Below, piece by piece: positions 1 through 5,654 of a stretch of 6,852 nucleotides of DNA. The notes below the pieces were generated by a model. It had not been told where the DNA came from. It ran no database searches and saw nothing but the letters and a program-made list of their open reading frames with translations. Numbering within the stretch: the first letter of the stretch is position 1; every line of letters starts with the position of its first letter. Origin of the DNA: Candidatus Cloacimonadota bacterium (GTDB taxonomy: Bacteria > Cloacimonadota > Cloacimonadia > Cloacimonadales > TCS61); assembly GCA_030628755.1 (NCBI GenBank), contig DAOVQH010000137.1:1-6852 (forward strand), given 5' to 3'. The translations under genes and the position numbers were made by a program.

Positions 1-291
1 GTGCCATTTTACTATTAAGACATAAAGTCACATTTTCTCTCTCCATCCAATATTTACATGACAAATCTTTTAACCTATATGAAAATTGGAATAATATATA
101 AAAATATTTAATTACTTACGTAAGAAACTAATCACAATTAAATTAAAAACCTTAATGTAATATAGTGCAAATTTAGGTATGACCTTTACCGAAAAAATTT
201 GAGCGAAGTTATCGCAGGATAGTATCTATTCTTTCAGAAACAGAACAAAGTATTTGGAAAGTAAATAACTACAGAAATCTATGATTACTGA
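1..291. other. AT-rich region without an intact gene; possible decayed kinase remnant
   Basis: No convincing gene starts here. The first 180 bases are very AT-rich and contain a perfect 10-bp palindrome, CTTACGTAAG, at 115-124. A 33-codon stretch open at 183-281 translates to residues including RRIVSIL. This loosely resembles the second helix of a histidine-kinase dimerisation domain, which would normally lie just upstream of the ATPase domain that follows. It is closed by TGA at 282-284 and is in a different frame from the downstream ATPase. I read it as a possible worn-down upstream part of the next gene. This is inference from a short, weak similarity. Confidence 0.35.
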
Positions 292-345
292 GAGATAAAA
301 TTCAAGAAGAAGTTAATAATAGAATTAGAAAATAATAAGTACCGT

Positions 346-1053
346 TTGGTCCAGGTTTTTCGCAATCTCATCGTAAATGCTTCACACGCCATGGCTGACA
401 GTGAAGAAAAAATCCTTGTACTTCAATCCTCTGTTTCAAAGGATGGCAAATTTGTGGAGATTTCCGTTCAGGATACAGGCTCCGGAATTGAAAAGGAAAA
501 ACTTGATAAGATATTTGAAGTTTATTATACAACAAAACCAGATGGATTGGGAACAGGACTCGGACTGGTAGTAGTGAAAGATATTGTAGAAAAACAGCAC
601 AAGGGCAGAGTGTTAGTCGAATCAGAAGTTGGCAAGGGGACTACTTTTACGGTTCAGCTGCCTTTAAAAGTTGAAAGGAAGCGGAAGAAAATTTTAATCG
701 CTGATGATGAGGCGTATATCAGAGAGTTATTTGCGAGTTTTTTCGAGAGTAAGGGACTGAAAGTCTTTACAGCTGTAAATGGAATAGAAGCGCTGGATTA
801 TTTTGAAAAGATTCATCCGGATATTGTATTATCCGACATTGAGATACCAGTTATGAATGGATTTGAGTTTATTAAGGAAATAAAGTCAAGAAAACACGAA
901 CAGAAAATAGTTCTTATGACCGGATTTTATTATGAGACTTCTATCAAAAAGAAACTTGAAAAAGCCAATATCACATTTTTCACCAAACCTGCCGATCTAA
1001 ATGATGTATGGAAAATTGTAAATGAAGAGTTGAAAAAATCATCTACGCCTTAA
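346..1053 (+). CDS. 5'-truncated hybrid histidine kinase: ATPase domain + C-terminal receiver
   Basis: This is the back half of a hybrid sensor kinase. Residues 1-106 (counted from TTG 346) form a HATPase_c domain: N box with FRNLIVNA (N7, N11), G1 box DTGSGI (D43-I48), F box around FEVYYTTKPD, and the G2 glycine loop GLGTGLGL (67-74). Residues 114-230 form a receiver with the acidic pair D120/D121, phospho-acceptor D164, T192 and K214. A complete kinase would carry a HisKA domain and a sensor before this; neither is present intact. The frame stays open upstream to 292, and codons 292-345 still read like kinase sequence (ending KYRLVQVF), but TGA at 289-291 closes it. TTG 346 has no convincing ribosome-binding site. 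The product could bind ATP and carry an acceptor aspartate but has no phospho-histidine of its own. It is most likely a gene remnant; expression as a small ATPase-receiver protein is less likely. Confidence 0.85.
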   Translation: MVQVFRNLIVNASHAMADSEEKILVLQSSVSKDGKFVEISVQDTGSGIEKEKLDKIFEVYYTTKPDGLGTGLGLVVVKDIVEKQHKGRVLVESEVGKGTTFTVQLPLKVERKRKKILIADDEAYIRELFASFFESKGLKVFTAVNGIEALDYFEKIHPDIVLSDIEIPVMNGFEFIKEIKSRKHEQKIVLMTGFYYETSIKKKLEKANITFFTKPADLNDVWKIVNEELKKSSTP

Positions 1054-1125
1054 AAATAAACTATATAAAAAATCGAAAACAAAATGTCACCCTGCCCGTG
1101 CTCCGTAATACTTTGCAGGATGCAA

Positions 1126-1158
1126 GTTTATCGAATGTTGCCCTGAGTTTACCGAAGG
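1126..1158. repeat. Imperfect tandem unit GTTTAYCGAA, dispersed-repeat-like
   Basis: Two copies of GTTTAYCGAA lie 21 bases apart. The second is inside CCCTGAGTTTACCGAAGG (1141-1158), whose ends CCT and AGG are complementary. From general experience, CCCTGAG-type strings ending in CGAAGG recur as short dispersed repeats in many bacterial genomes. The copy number in this genome cannot be seen from here. Confidence 0.45.
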
Positions 1159-1173
1159 ATCATTCCTGCCCGA

Positions 1174-1205
1174 CAGTAGGTGGGGAAAGGTGATTAACCT
1201 ACCTG
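1174..1205. repeat. Inverted repeat CAGTAGGT / ACCTACCTG
   Basis: CAGTAGGT (1174-1181) is complementary to ACCTACCTG (1197-1205) with one bulged C, around a 15-base G-rich spacer. It sits inside the repeat cluster and lacks the T-run of an intrinsic terminator. Confidence 0.45.
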
Positions 1206-1282
1206 TAAATAATAAAACATATCGCATTTCGATTAAACAGAGTGAATTCCACCCCAAATCCCGGCTTTTCCGCGGGTCACAA

Positions 1283-1309
1283 GGGACTCCGATACATCGG
1301 AAAACTCCC
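1283..1309. repeat. Nested inverted repeat with core CCGAT-AC-ATCGG
   Basis: The core CCGAT (1289-1293) and ATCGG (1296-1300) are perfect inverted copies separated by AC. GGGA (1283-1286) and TCCC (1306-1309) can pair outside them. The two-base gap makes the core better as a DNA dyad than as an RNA hairpin. It probably belongs to the same extragenic repetitive element as its neighbours. Confidence 0.45.
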
Positions 1310-1356
1310 GGTGGAGCAGACTGTGGATTGGAGTTTGGTAAAGGATGCGTTTCTAA

Positions 1357-1378
1357 TTACAAAGCTGGGGCTTTGTAA
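1357..1378. repeat. Perfect 9-bp hairpin TTACAAAGC-TGGG-GCTTTGTAA
   Basis: TTACAAAGC (1357-1365) and GCTTTGTAA (1370-1378) are exact inverted copies around a TGGG tetraloop, followed by CGAG. Sequences of the form 'TTACAAAGCnnnnGCTTTGTAACGAG' are familiar to me as dispersed repeats in some uncultured and FCB-type genomes. There they are often mistranslated into spurious short proteins containing YKAGA-like strings, and the frame here does give NYKAGAL. There is no U-tract, so a terminator role is unlikely. Confidence 0.6.
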
Positions 1379-1483
1379 CGAGTAAGATATGATAGTTATT
1401 AAAAACAGAGGACCGGGAAAGTTCCTGCAATCTTGAAATATCGACGCCCTTGCTTTAATTATTTTATCTATCTATATTAATAA

Positions 1484-1949
1484 GTGAGGTTTAAACCAAT
1501 ATATATGAAAGAGGTGGAAAATGAAACGAGTTTTAATGATGATGCTTGGAATAAACCCACAGAAAAGACTCCATCTCCAAAAATAACGTTTATGAAAGGC
1601 GTGCCTGACTGGGAATGGATGATCGGTGTAGGTACATATCTCAAAGATATAAAGGATATTACGGATGCTAATAAAGCATTATTGAAAAAAATCTCAAATC
1701 TCAAACAATTGAAATATTTATTCTATTTCTGGCTATTTTGGCTATGTTAATAATTATTACAAATAAATTGTCAAAAAGGATCAGGGGTTATTCGATGATT
1801 TCGGTGCATTTTTAGATAATAGCATTTTAAAATACCAACAAAGTGACAATAAACAATTTGTTCTTAAGGAATTTCAAATTCTCGCGGATTATACTAATAA
1901 AATCCTGGAAGAGCGCAAGCGGATGGAAAAGGCGCTTAAAGAAAGCTAA
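1484..1949 (+). pseudogene. Broken sensor N-terminal part: Cache fragment, membrane helix, linker
   Basis: Translation from 1484 gives the C-terminal part of a Cache-type extracytoplasmic sensor domain: KITFMKGVPDWEWMIG followed by VGTYLKDI, the usual W-x-W-x-IG-x-G-x-YL-x-DI ending. The first part of the Cache domain and any signal anchor are missing; TAA lies directly upstream at 1481-1483. The frame changes near a seven-A run (1685-1691). The next frame reads IEIFILFLAILAM, a membrane helix, then TNKLSK. A second change near AAAAA (1773-1777) leads to a linker ending EERKRMEKALKES. TAA at 1947-1949 interrupts the coil just before the PAS domain at EKYR, where a Glu or Gln codon would be expected. 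With the coding region at 1965-2552 this was once one gene. It cannot make a full product as read. Confidence 0.75.
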
Positions 1950-1964
1950 GAGAAATATCGGCTT

Positions 1965-2552
1965 ATGGTGGAGATTTCCGGAGATGGTATCGTAATTAGC
2001 CAGAAAGATAAGTTTATTTTTGTCAATGACGCCTTTGCAAAAATGTTGGGCTACGATAAAGACGACCTTGTTTACAGAAATTATAAGGAAGTATATACCG
2101 AAAAAGCCGTCAATAAACTCAAAGAACGTGAAAGGCAACGCAATAAAGGGCAAAAAGTCTCAAACCGCTATGAAACAGTGTTAAAAAAGAAAGACGGAAC
2201 CGAAATAGATGTTGAAACTCATGTCGCCATCATTGAATACAAAGGCGCTAAAGCAACCTTTGCGGTTATCCGGGACATTACAAAGCAGAAAGAGATAATT
2301 AAAAAGCTACAAAAATCAGCGGAACAGACCGGGGACTTAAAAGATTTTATTCCCATCTGTGCCGGGTGTAACAAGATCCGTGATGATGAAAAGGAAGGCA
2401 AACCATGGGTTTCACCGCTTGAATATATGGCTAAGCGCTCACCGGATATTAAATTTTCACATGGTATGTGCCCCGATTGTATGGCAAAATGGTATCCTGA
2501 TTATGTTAATGTAATGGATATTAAGAAACGTGATAAAGACATAGACCAATAA
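1965..2552 (+). CDS. PAS domain with C-terminal four-cysteine module (3' part of a broken sensor gene)
   Basis: Residues 1-107 are a PAS fold of the S-box type (GDGIVISQ start, NDAFAKMLGY, KKKDGTEIDVE, ending VIRDITKQKE). A short coil follows (108-122). The C-terminus is a distinctive module with C132-x2-C135, then KIRDD, then FSHGMCPDC containing H166, C169 and C172, ending WYPDY. The same module caps many PAS and receiver proteins in environmental bacteria, with a consensus close to LPICAxCKKIRDD...FSHGxCPxC. The paired CxxC motifs suggest metal binding, but I know of no established function. No kinase domain follows. The reading frame continues upstream through 1794 apart from TAA 1947-1949, so ATG 1965 is inside the original PAS domain. 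A product would need reinitiation, and no strong ribosome-binding site is seen. Confidence 0.75.
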   Translation: MVEISGDGIVISQKDKFIFVNDAFAKMLGYDKDDLVYRNYKEVYTEKAVNKLKERERQRNKGQKVSNRYETVLKKKDGTEIDVETHVAIIEYKGAKATFAVIRDITKQKEIIKKLQKSAEQTGDLKDFIPICAGCNKIRDDEKEGKPWVSPLEYMAKRSPDIKFSHGMCPDCMAKWYPDYVNVMDIKKRDKDIDQ

Positions 2553-2696
2553 AACGTTTGGGATCTCTCGTGATAGGGCAGTCGGAGAATACTTTGTGGA
2601 AAGGTTAAGGTTAAGAGAGGAATCAGTTAAAGTTTAGAGATGATTTAAGTGAGTGATCATGTATTATAATCAAATCGAACTTAACAAGGGGTGCAT

Positions 2697-4049
2697 ATGA
2701 TTGATTTATTAATTCAGGTTGTTGACGATGAACCTGAGATTAGGACAATTCTCAAAGACCTGCTGGAGAGCAATGGCTATGATGTAATAGTGGCTGAAAA
2801 TGGCCTGGAAGCGATTCAGCTTTACAAGGAACATCTGCCGGGAATAATTCTATCGGACATTAAGATGCCTGATATAACAGGTATTGAATTATTAAAACAG
2901 ATCAAATCTGTTAATCCCGAAGCTGTTGTGATCTTAATGACCGGTCATTCTTCTATTGAGAATGCGGTGGAGGCAATAAAAAGTGGTGCTGAGGATTATC
3001 TTCTTAAACCTTTAGACTACTATGATATTCTGAATAAGATTAATCATATTTGTAAACGCCAGGAACTGAAAATTAACAATGAGATACTACGCCAGGAGAT
3101 GTTGCGTCATAAAACGGTCCAGATCGTTGGCAAATCAAGGAGTATACTCAAAGTTAAAAAAGAGATCAGACAGGTGGCAGGCTCCGACATCCCGGTCCTG
3201 ATCATGGGCGATACCGGTACAGGCAAAGAACTTGTTGCACGTGCAATACATGATCAAAGCGCTCGTAAGAATCAACCCTATGTTGCCATTAACTGTGCCG
3301 CCATTCCTTCAGATTTATTGGAAAGTGAGCTGTTTGGACATGAAAGAGGCGCTTTTTCAGGGGCTGTCGCTCGTAAATATGGCTTATTTGAGGTTGCTGA
3401 TAAAGGCACGATCCTTTTAGATGAGATCGGAGAGATGTCGGTTGAATTACAGTCAAAGATTCTTAGAACAATTGAAACAAAACAATTCCGACGATTAGGT
3501 GCAGGAAAGGAAGTTGTATCTGACTTCAGAGTGATTTCTTCAACTAATCGAAATCTCAAACAGATGATAACCGAGGGAAAATTTCGCGAAGACTTGTTCT
3601 ATCGTCTCACTCCTTTTATCATTGAAGTTTCGCCGCTGCGGGATCGAAAATCCGATATTCCGCTCCTGGTGGACTTTTTTAGTGTGAAAAAGGGACGACA
3701 TGATGCCAGTAGTGAAAAACAGAGCGAATTTATTGAAGCCTTGAAAAGCTACCCCTGGCCGGGAAATATTCGAGAACTCCAGAATGCACTGGAGAGAGTA
3801 TTTCTTTTAGCAGGGGATAGGGTGCCATCTGTTAATCATCTTCCCCCTGAGATTCAAAATATATATTATCGGCAGGACAACATGCTAAAATATGGCTCTG
3901 GTACGCCGACACTTTCTGAGATTGAGCGGAATTATATTTTAAAATTATATCATGAATTGGGTGACAATAAAACTCTGACAGCTGAAAAATTGGGGATAAG
4001 CTTAAGATCATTGTACAACAGACTCAAACAATACGATATTCTCAATTAG
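2697..4049 (+). CDS. NtrC-family sigma-54-dependent response regulator (REC-AAA+-HTH)
   Basis: Complete 450-residue transcriptional activator, the usual length for the family. The receiver (1-120) has D10/D11, phospho-acceptor D54, T82 and K104. The sigma-54 AAA+ domain follows, with Walker A GDTGTGKE, the sigma-54 contact loop as GAFSGA in place of the commoner GAFTGA, Walker B TILLDEIGEM, arginine-finger region FREDLFYRL and sensor II WPGNIRELQNALER. The C-terminus is a Fis-type helix-turn-helix (NKTLTAEKLGISLRSLYNRL). The family uses phosphorylation-controlled ATP hydrolysis to open sigma-54 promoters. I chose ATG 2697 over GTG 2691 because AAGGGG at 2686-2691 is a well-spaced ribosome-binding site for the ATG and overlaps the GTG. 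A TATAAT lies at 2665-2670, with no good -35 partner. No adjacent intact kinase is visible. Its likely targets include the genes just downstream. Confidence 0.95.
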   Translation: MIDLLIQVVDDEPEIRTILKDLLESNGYDVIVAENGLEAIQLYKEHLPGIILSDIKMPDITGIELLKQIKSVNPEAVVILMTGHSSIENAVEAIKSGAEDYLLKPLDYYDILNKINHICKRQELKINNEILRQEMLRHKTVQIVGKSRSILKVKKEIRQVAGSDIPVLIMGDTGTGKELVARAIHDQSARKNQPYVAINCAAIPSDLLESELFGHERGAFSGAVARKYGLFEVADKGTILLDEIGEMSVELQSKILRTIETKQFRRLGAGKEVVSDFRVISSTNRNLKQMITEGKFREDLFYRLTPFIIEVSPLRDRKSDIPLLVDFFSVKKGRHDASSEKQSEFIEALKSYPWPGNIRELQNALERVFLLAGDRVPSVNHLPPEIQNIYYRQDNMLKYGSGTPTLSEIERNYILKLYHELGDNKTLTAEKLGISLRSLYNRLKQYDILN

Positions 4050-4099
4050 GGCTATCAAGGCGAAAAGCCATCAAAACTTAATCTCAAAATACACCTCTT

Positions 4100-4180
4100 A
4101 AACAAGCCTGTTTAATAGTGCAATAATTGCATTTTATACCATGCAAATATTGCAATATTGTTTTAAACAGGCTCTTGTTT
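4100..4180. repeat. 80-nt nested palindrome between activator gene and downstream pair
   Basis: Outer arms AAACAAGCCTGTTTAA (4100-4115) and 4163-4180 are complementary apart from two extra bases, CT, at 4172-4173. Inner arms TGCAATAATTGCAT (4119-4132) and ATGCAAATATTGCA (4141-4154) pair with one mismatch around the loop TTTATACC (4133-4140). There is no T-run after it, so it does not look like a classic intrinsic terminator, though it could still stop or stabilise the upstream transcript. It could equally be a small mobile repeat or a cluster of protein-binding dyads. Confidence 0.75.
4119..4154. promoter_or_regulatory. Two tandem TGCAA-N3-TTGCA dyads, candidate activator sites
   Basis: TGCAATAATTGCA (4119-4131) and TGCAAATATTGCA (4142-4154) are each dyad-symmetric, with the same half-sites. 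Their centres are 23 bases apart, about two helical turns. NtrC-family activators bind as dimers to such paired sites upstream of sigma-54 promoters, and an NtrC-family gene lies immediately upstream. Assigning the sites to that protein is inference. Confidence 0.4.
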
Positions 4181-4231
4181 GTATTCGTATAACATCTATA
4201 TAAACATCATCTTGCATCGCATTTAGTGCTT

Positions 4232-4247
4232 TGGTATGAACTTTGGC
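4232..4247 (+). promoter_or_regulatory. Weak candidate sigma-54 -24/-12 element
   Basis: TGGTATG-AACT-TTGGC resembles the TGGYAYR-N4-TTGCW consensus, but the -12 GC is displaced: with normal spacing the position reads GG, and GC appears only with one extra base. A start near 4258 would also leave the 63-residue gene at 4263 almost without a leader, although the 146-residue gene could still be served. I list it only because the paired dyads lie about 80-115 bases upstream. Confidence 0.2.
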
Positions 4248-4262
4248 TAATAACAGGGTGAG

Positions 4263-4454
4263 ATGTCAAAGAATACTAAAAAGCAAGCAGATGAAATGAC
4301 CAGATTAAGTTATGAAAAAACAACCCCCGGAGCCATCAAGAATGGAAAGGGAGAGTTTTTTCACTTCCTGACAGATACTAAAACTTTAGCGGTGGTTGGT
4401 AATCTGATAAAAGGCAATGTCTCATCTGCTCCGAATGAGGAGACAAGATCATGA
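4263..4454 (+). CDS. Small hypothetical protein, translationally coupled to the next gene
   Basis: A 63-residue, mostly hydrophilic protein I do not recognise. It is Lys/Glu/Thr-rich, with one more hydrophobic stretch near TLAVVGNLIKG (residues 41-51), and has no signal peptide, cysteines or evident DNA-binding motif. AGGGTGAG sits directly before ATG 4263; a second in-frame ATG at 4296 is a possible later start. Its TGA (4452-4454) overlaps the next gene's ATG in an ATGA arrangement, the usual sign of coupled translation. This is the best argument that it is real. It follows the sigma-54 activator gene after 213 bases and may be in the regulated unit. The alternative is that it is a leader frame setting translation of the exported protein. 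Confidence 0.55.
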   Translation: MSKNTKKQADEMTRLSYEKTTPGAIKNGKGEFFHFLTDTKTLAVVGNLIKGNVSSAPNEETRS

Positions 4455-4891
4455 AACGAATTAGCCTGTTATTGATTGTCATATTTGTAATGGTAGAATC
4501 TCTTTTTTCGCAGGAATATTTAAAATGGCGTTGGTCGGATCAACCAATTATGCAGATGCCTGACGCTTCATTTTTGCATATGGTTGGAAGTGCATATTTA
4601 GCTGAAACATTAAGCAAAAGGATGCATCCGCTAAAGGCTGATCTGTTAACTTTATCACTTGGTATAGCCTGGGAAATCAAAGATGGGCTCATTCCTTATG
4701 AGGAAGCAGGATATTTGGGGGCAGAAGGATTTTCTGTGAATGATCTTAAGATGGATATAATAGGAATAATCATGAATCGTTTAGGAGGATATCTTTTAAA
4801 GCGAGGCTCAGGGAATTACGGAAGTAAATATTTCTCTTTTAATTGGAAGAAAGACCGGAACGCTGTCGCCACCCTGTCAGTGAATTTCTGA
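4451..4891 (+). CDS. Exported protein resembling the YfiM/DUF2279 lipoprotein-like group
   Basis: A 146-residue protein with a clear signal peptide: K2 R3, hydrophobic residues 5-19, and likely cleavage near the SLFSQ stretch (residues 17-21). There is no lipobox cysteine. The mature part has the pattern seen in YfiM/DUF2279-type periplasmic proteins: FLHMVGSAYLAETL with H43, then GIAWEIKDG with E75 and D78, then GFSVNDLKMDIIG with D98 and D102. These spaced acidic residues and the histidine on helices are the family signature; the biochemical role is unknown. The last 20 residues alternate hydrophobic and polar and end in Phe, reminiscent of outer-membrane strands, but one hairpin alone is not a barrel. 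ATG 4451 is preceded by GAGGAGA (4437-4443) and overlaps the upstream stop. An intrinsic terminator follows five bases after its stop. The family assignment is from memory of the motif pattern. Confidence 0.7.
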   Translation: MKRISLLLIVIFVMVESLFSQEYLKWRWSDQPIMQMPDASFLHMVGSAYLAETLSKRMHPLKADLLTLSLGIAWEIKDGLIPYEEAGYLGAEGFSVNDLKMDIIGIIMNRLGGYLLKRGSGNYGSKYFSFNWKKDRNAVATLSVNF

Positions 4892-4895
4892 CACT

Positions 4896-4929
4896 AAAAA
4901 AAGGAGGTCAAATTTGATCTCCTTTTTTT
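4896..4929. terminator. Strong, bidirectional intrinsic terminator
   Basis: A run of seven A, then GGAGGTCAAA, is complementary to TTTGATCTCC followed by seven T, giving a 17-bp stem with a single G-U pair. It begins five bases after the stop codon of the 146-residue gene. A-run and T-run flank the stem, so it can work on either strand. It separates the exported-protein unit from the receiver gene downstream. Confidence 0.9.
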
Positions 4930-5137
4930 ATTTCACCGGATTTCCTGAGAAGTATCAGACAGAAGCAGTTGAAAAAATCAACGGGTTTTTGTCTTTTTTT
5001 AAATTTAAATATAAATTCCGGCTTTATCGATGATATTGGCTATCCTCCCGTAAAATGTGATAGAGGAACATTTCTAACTTTAACAAAAAATGGATGCAAC
5101 TACATAATTTTCAAAACAGATAAGATCGGAGGTAAAA

Positions 5138-5596
5138 ATGGAAAAGTTAGCTCGTATCCTTTTGGCGGAAGATAGTAAAAATGAAATTGAACTTACTCTA
5201 AACGCTCTGGAGGAAATTAACCTGGCTAACGAAGTCTTTGTGGTGCATGACGGAGAGGAAGCTTTGAATTATCTCTATTATCGCGGCGAATATGCCGACC
5301 GCCCTAACGGCAATCCTGCTGTTATCTTGCTTGATCTCAAAATGCCGAAAGTTGACGGATTGGAAGTGCTACGTGAGATCAAACAGGATGAAAATTTAAA
5401 AACTATTACGGTAGTAGTATTGACATCTTCACGAATGGAATCGGACCTGATGAAAAGTTATGAACTGGACGTTAATGCGTATATTGTGAAACCGGTGAAT
5501 TTCCAAGAATTTGTAAAATCGGTCAAGGAATTAGGCGCATTCTGGGCGATTTTGAATGAAGCACCTTCAGGTTCGGTTAGTAAAATGATTAAATAG
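5138..5596 (+). CDS. Rcp1-type single-domain response regulator
   Basis: A 152-residue stand-alone receiver that passes or stores phosphate and has no output domain. The acidic pair is E11/D12, the phospho-acceptor D66 (in VILLDLKMP), the switch threonine T96 (VVLTSS), and the conserved lysine K118 in AYIVKPV. The long insertion between strands 2 and 3 (NYLYYRGEYADRPNG) and the C-terminal LGAFWAILNE helix are typical of the Rcp1 family, whose best-known members receive phosphate from phytochrome kinases. Here no phytochrome is visible, and the neighbour downstream is a receiver-PAS-HisKA kinase, a common pairing that suggests a shared phosphorelay. GGAGGT at 5128-5133 is an excellent ribosome-binding site. 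The 208 bases after the terminator should contain its own promoter; TATAAA at 5010-5015 is the only candidate -10 I noticed, without a good partner. Confidence 0.93.
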   Translation: MEKLARILLAEDSKNEIELTLNALEEINLANEVFVVHDGEEALNYLYYRGEYADRPNGNPAVILLDLKMPKVDGLEVLREIKQDENLKTITVVVLTSSRMESDLMKSYELDVNAYIVKPVNFQEFVKSVKELGAFWAILNEAPSGSVSKMIK

Positions 5597-5654
5597 TTTA
5601 TCATTGATTGAAAATGGCAAAGTTTTATTCTTTTTAACAACAAGGTAGCTTCTC

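Larger units (their letters stand above)
1054..1483. other. Repeat-rich intergenic region (430 bp), no gene
   Basis: No protein-coding gene is supported here. The middle (about 1085-1380) is clearly more GC-rich than its surroundings and is built of small inverted and direct repeats. CCTGCCCG occurs at 1091-1098 and 1165-1172. TTGCA-GGA-TGCAA is a dyad at 1113-1125. GTTTATCGAA (1126-1135) and GTTTACCGAA (1147-1156) are imperfect copies. Hairpins lie at 1174-1205, 1283-1309 and 1357-1378. A 62-codon open frame at 1190-1378 is made of these repeats and has no protein signature. The arrangement is typical of extragenic repetitive elements. The last 100 bases (1380-1483) return to AT-rich sequence with no visible signal. 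Confidence 0.7.

Noticed and set aside
1190..1378. A 62-codon + strand frame ending in NYKAGAL
   Set aside because: It is composed of the hairpin repeats, has no protein signature or convincing start, and its end is the palindrome itself.
1085..1380. CRISPR array
   Set aside because: The repeats are short, unequal, unevenly spaced and not separated by unique spacers; no cas gene is nearby.
1521..1586. ATG after GAGGTGGAAA giving a 21-residue peptide (MKRVLMMMLG...)
   Set aside because: The ribosome-binding-like GAGGTGG is within codons of the Cache fragment in another frame, and the peptide ends quickly at TAA with no recognisable character.
1827..2153. A 108-codon minus-strand frame opposite the PAS gene
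   Set aside because: It is antisense to clear PAS and coil coding sequence, and its Phe/Ile/Leu-rich composition is what the reverse of Lys/Glu/Asn-rich codons gives.
3278..3559. A 93-codon minus-strand frame inside the sigma-54 activator
   Set aside because: It lies wholly within the conserved AAA+ domain on the opposite strand.
4969..5175. A 68-codon TTG-start frame overlapping the Rcp1-type gene
   Set aside because: It overlaps the well-supported receiver gene, has no ribosome-binding site, and shows no domain pattern. It is an accidental open frame in AT-rich intergenic DNA.
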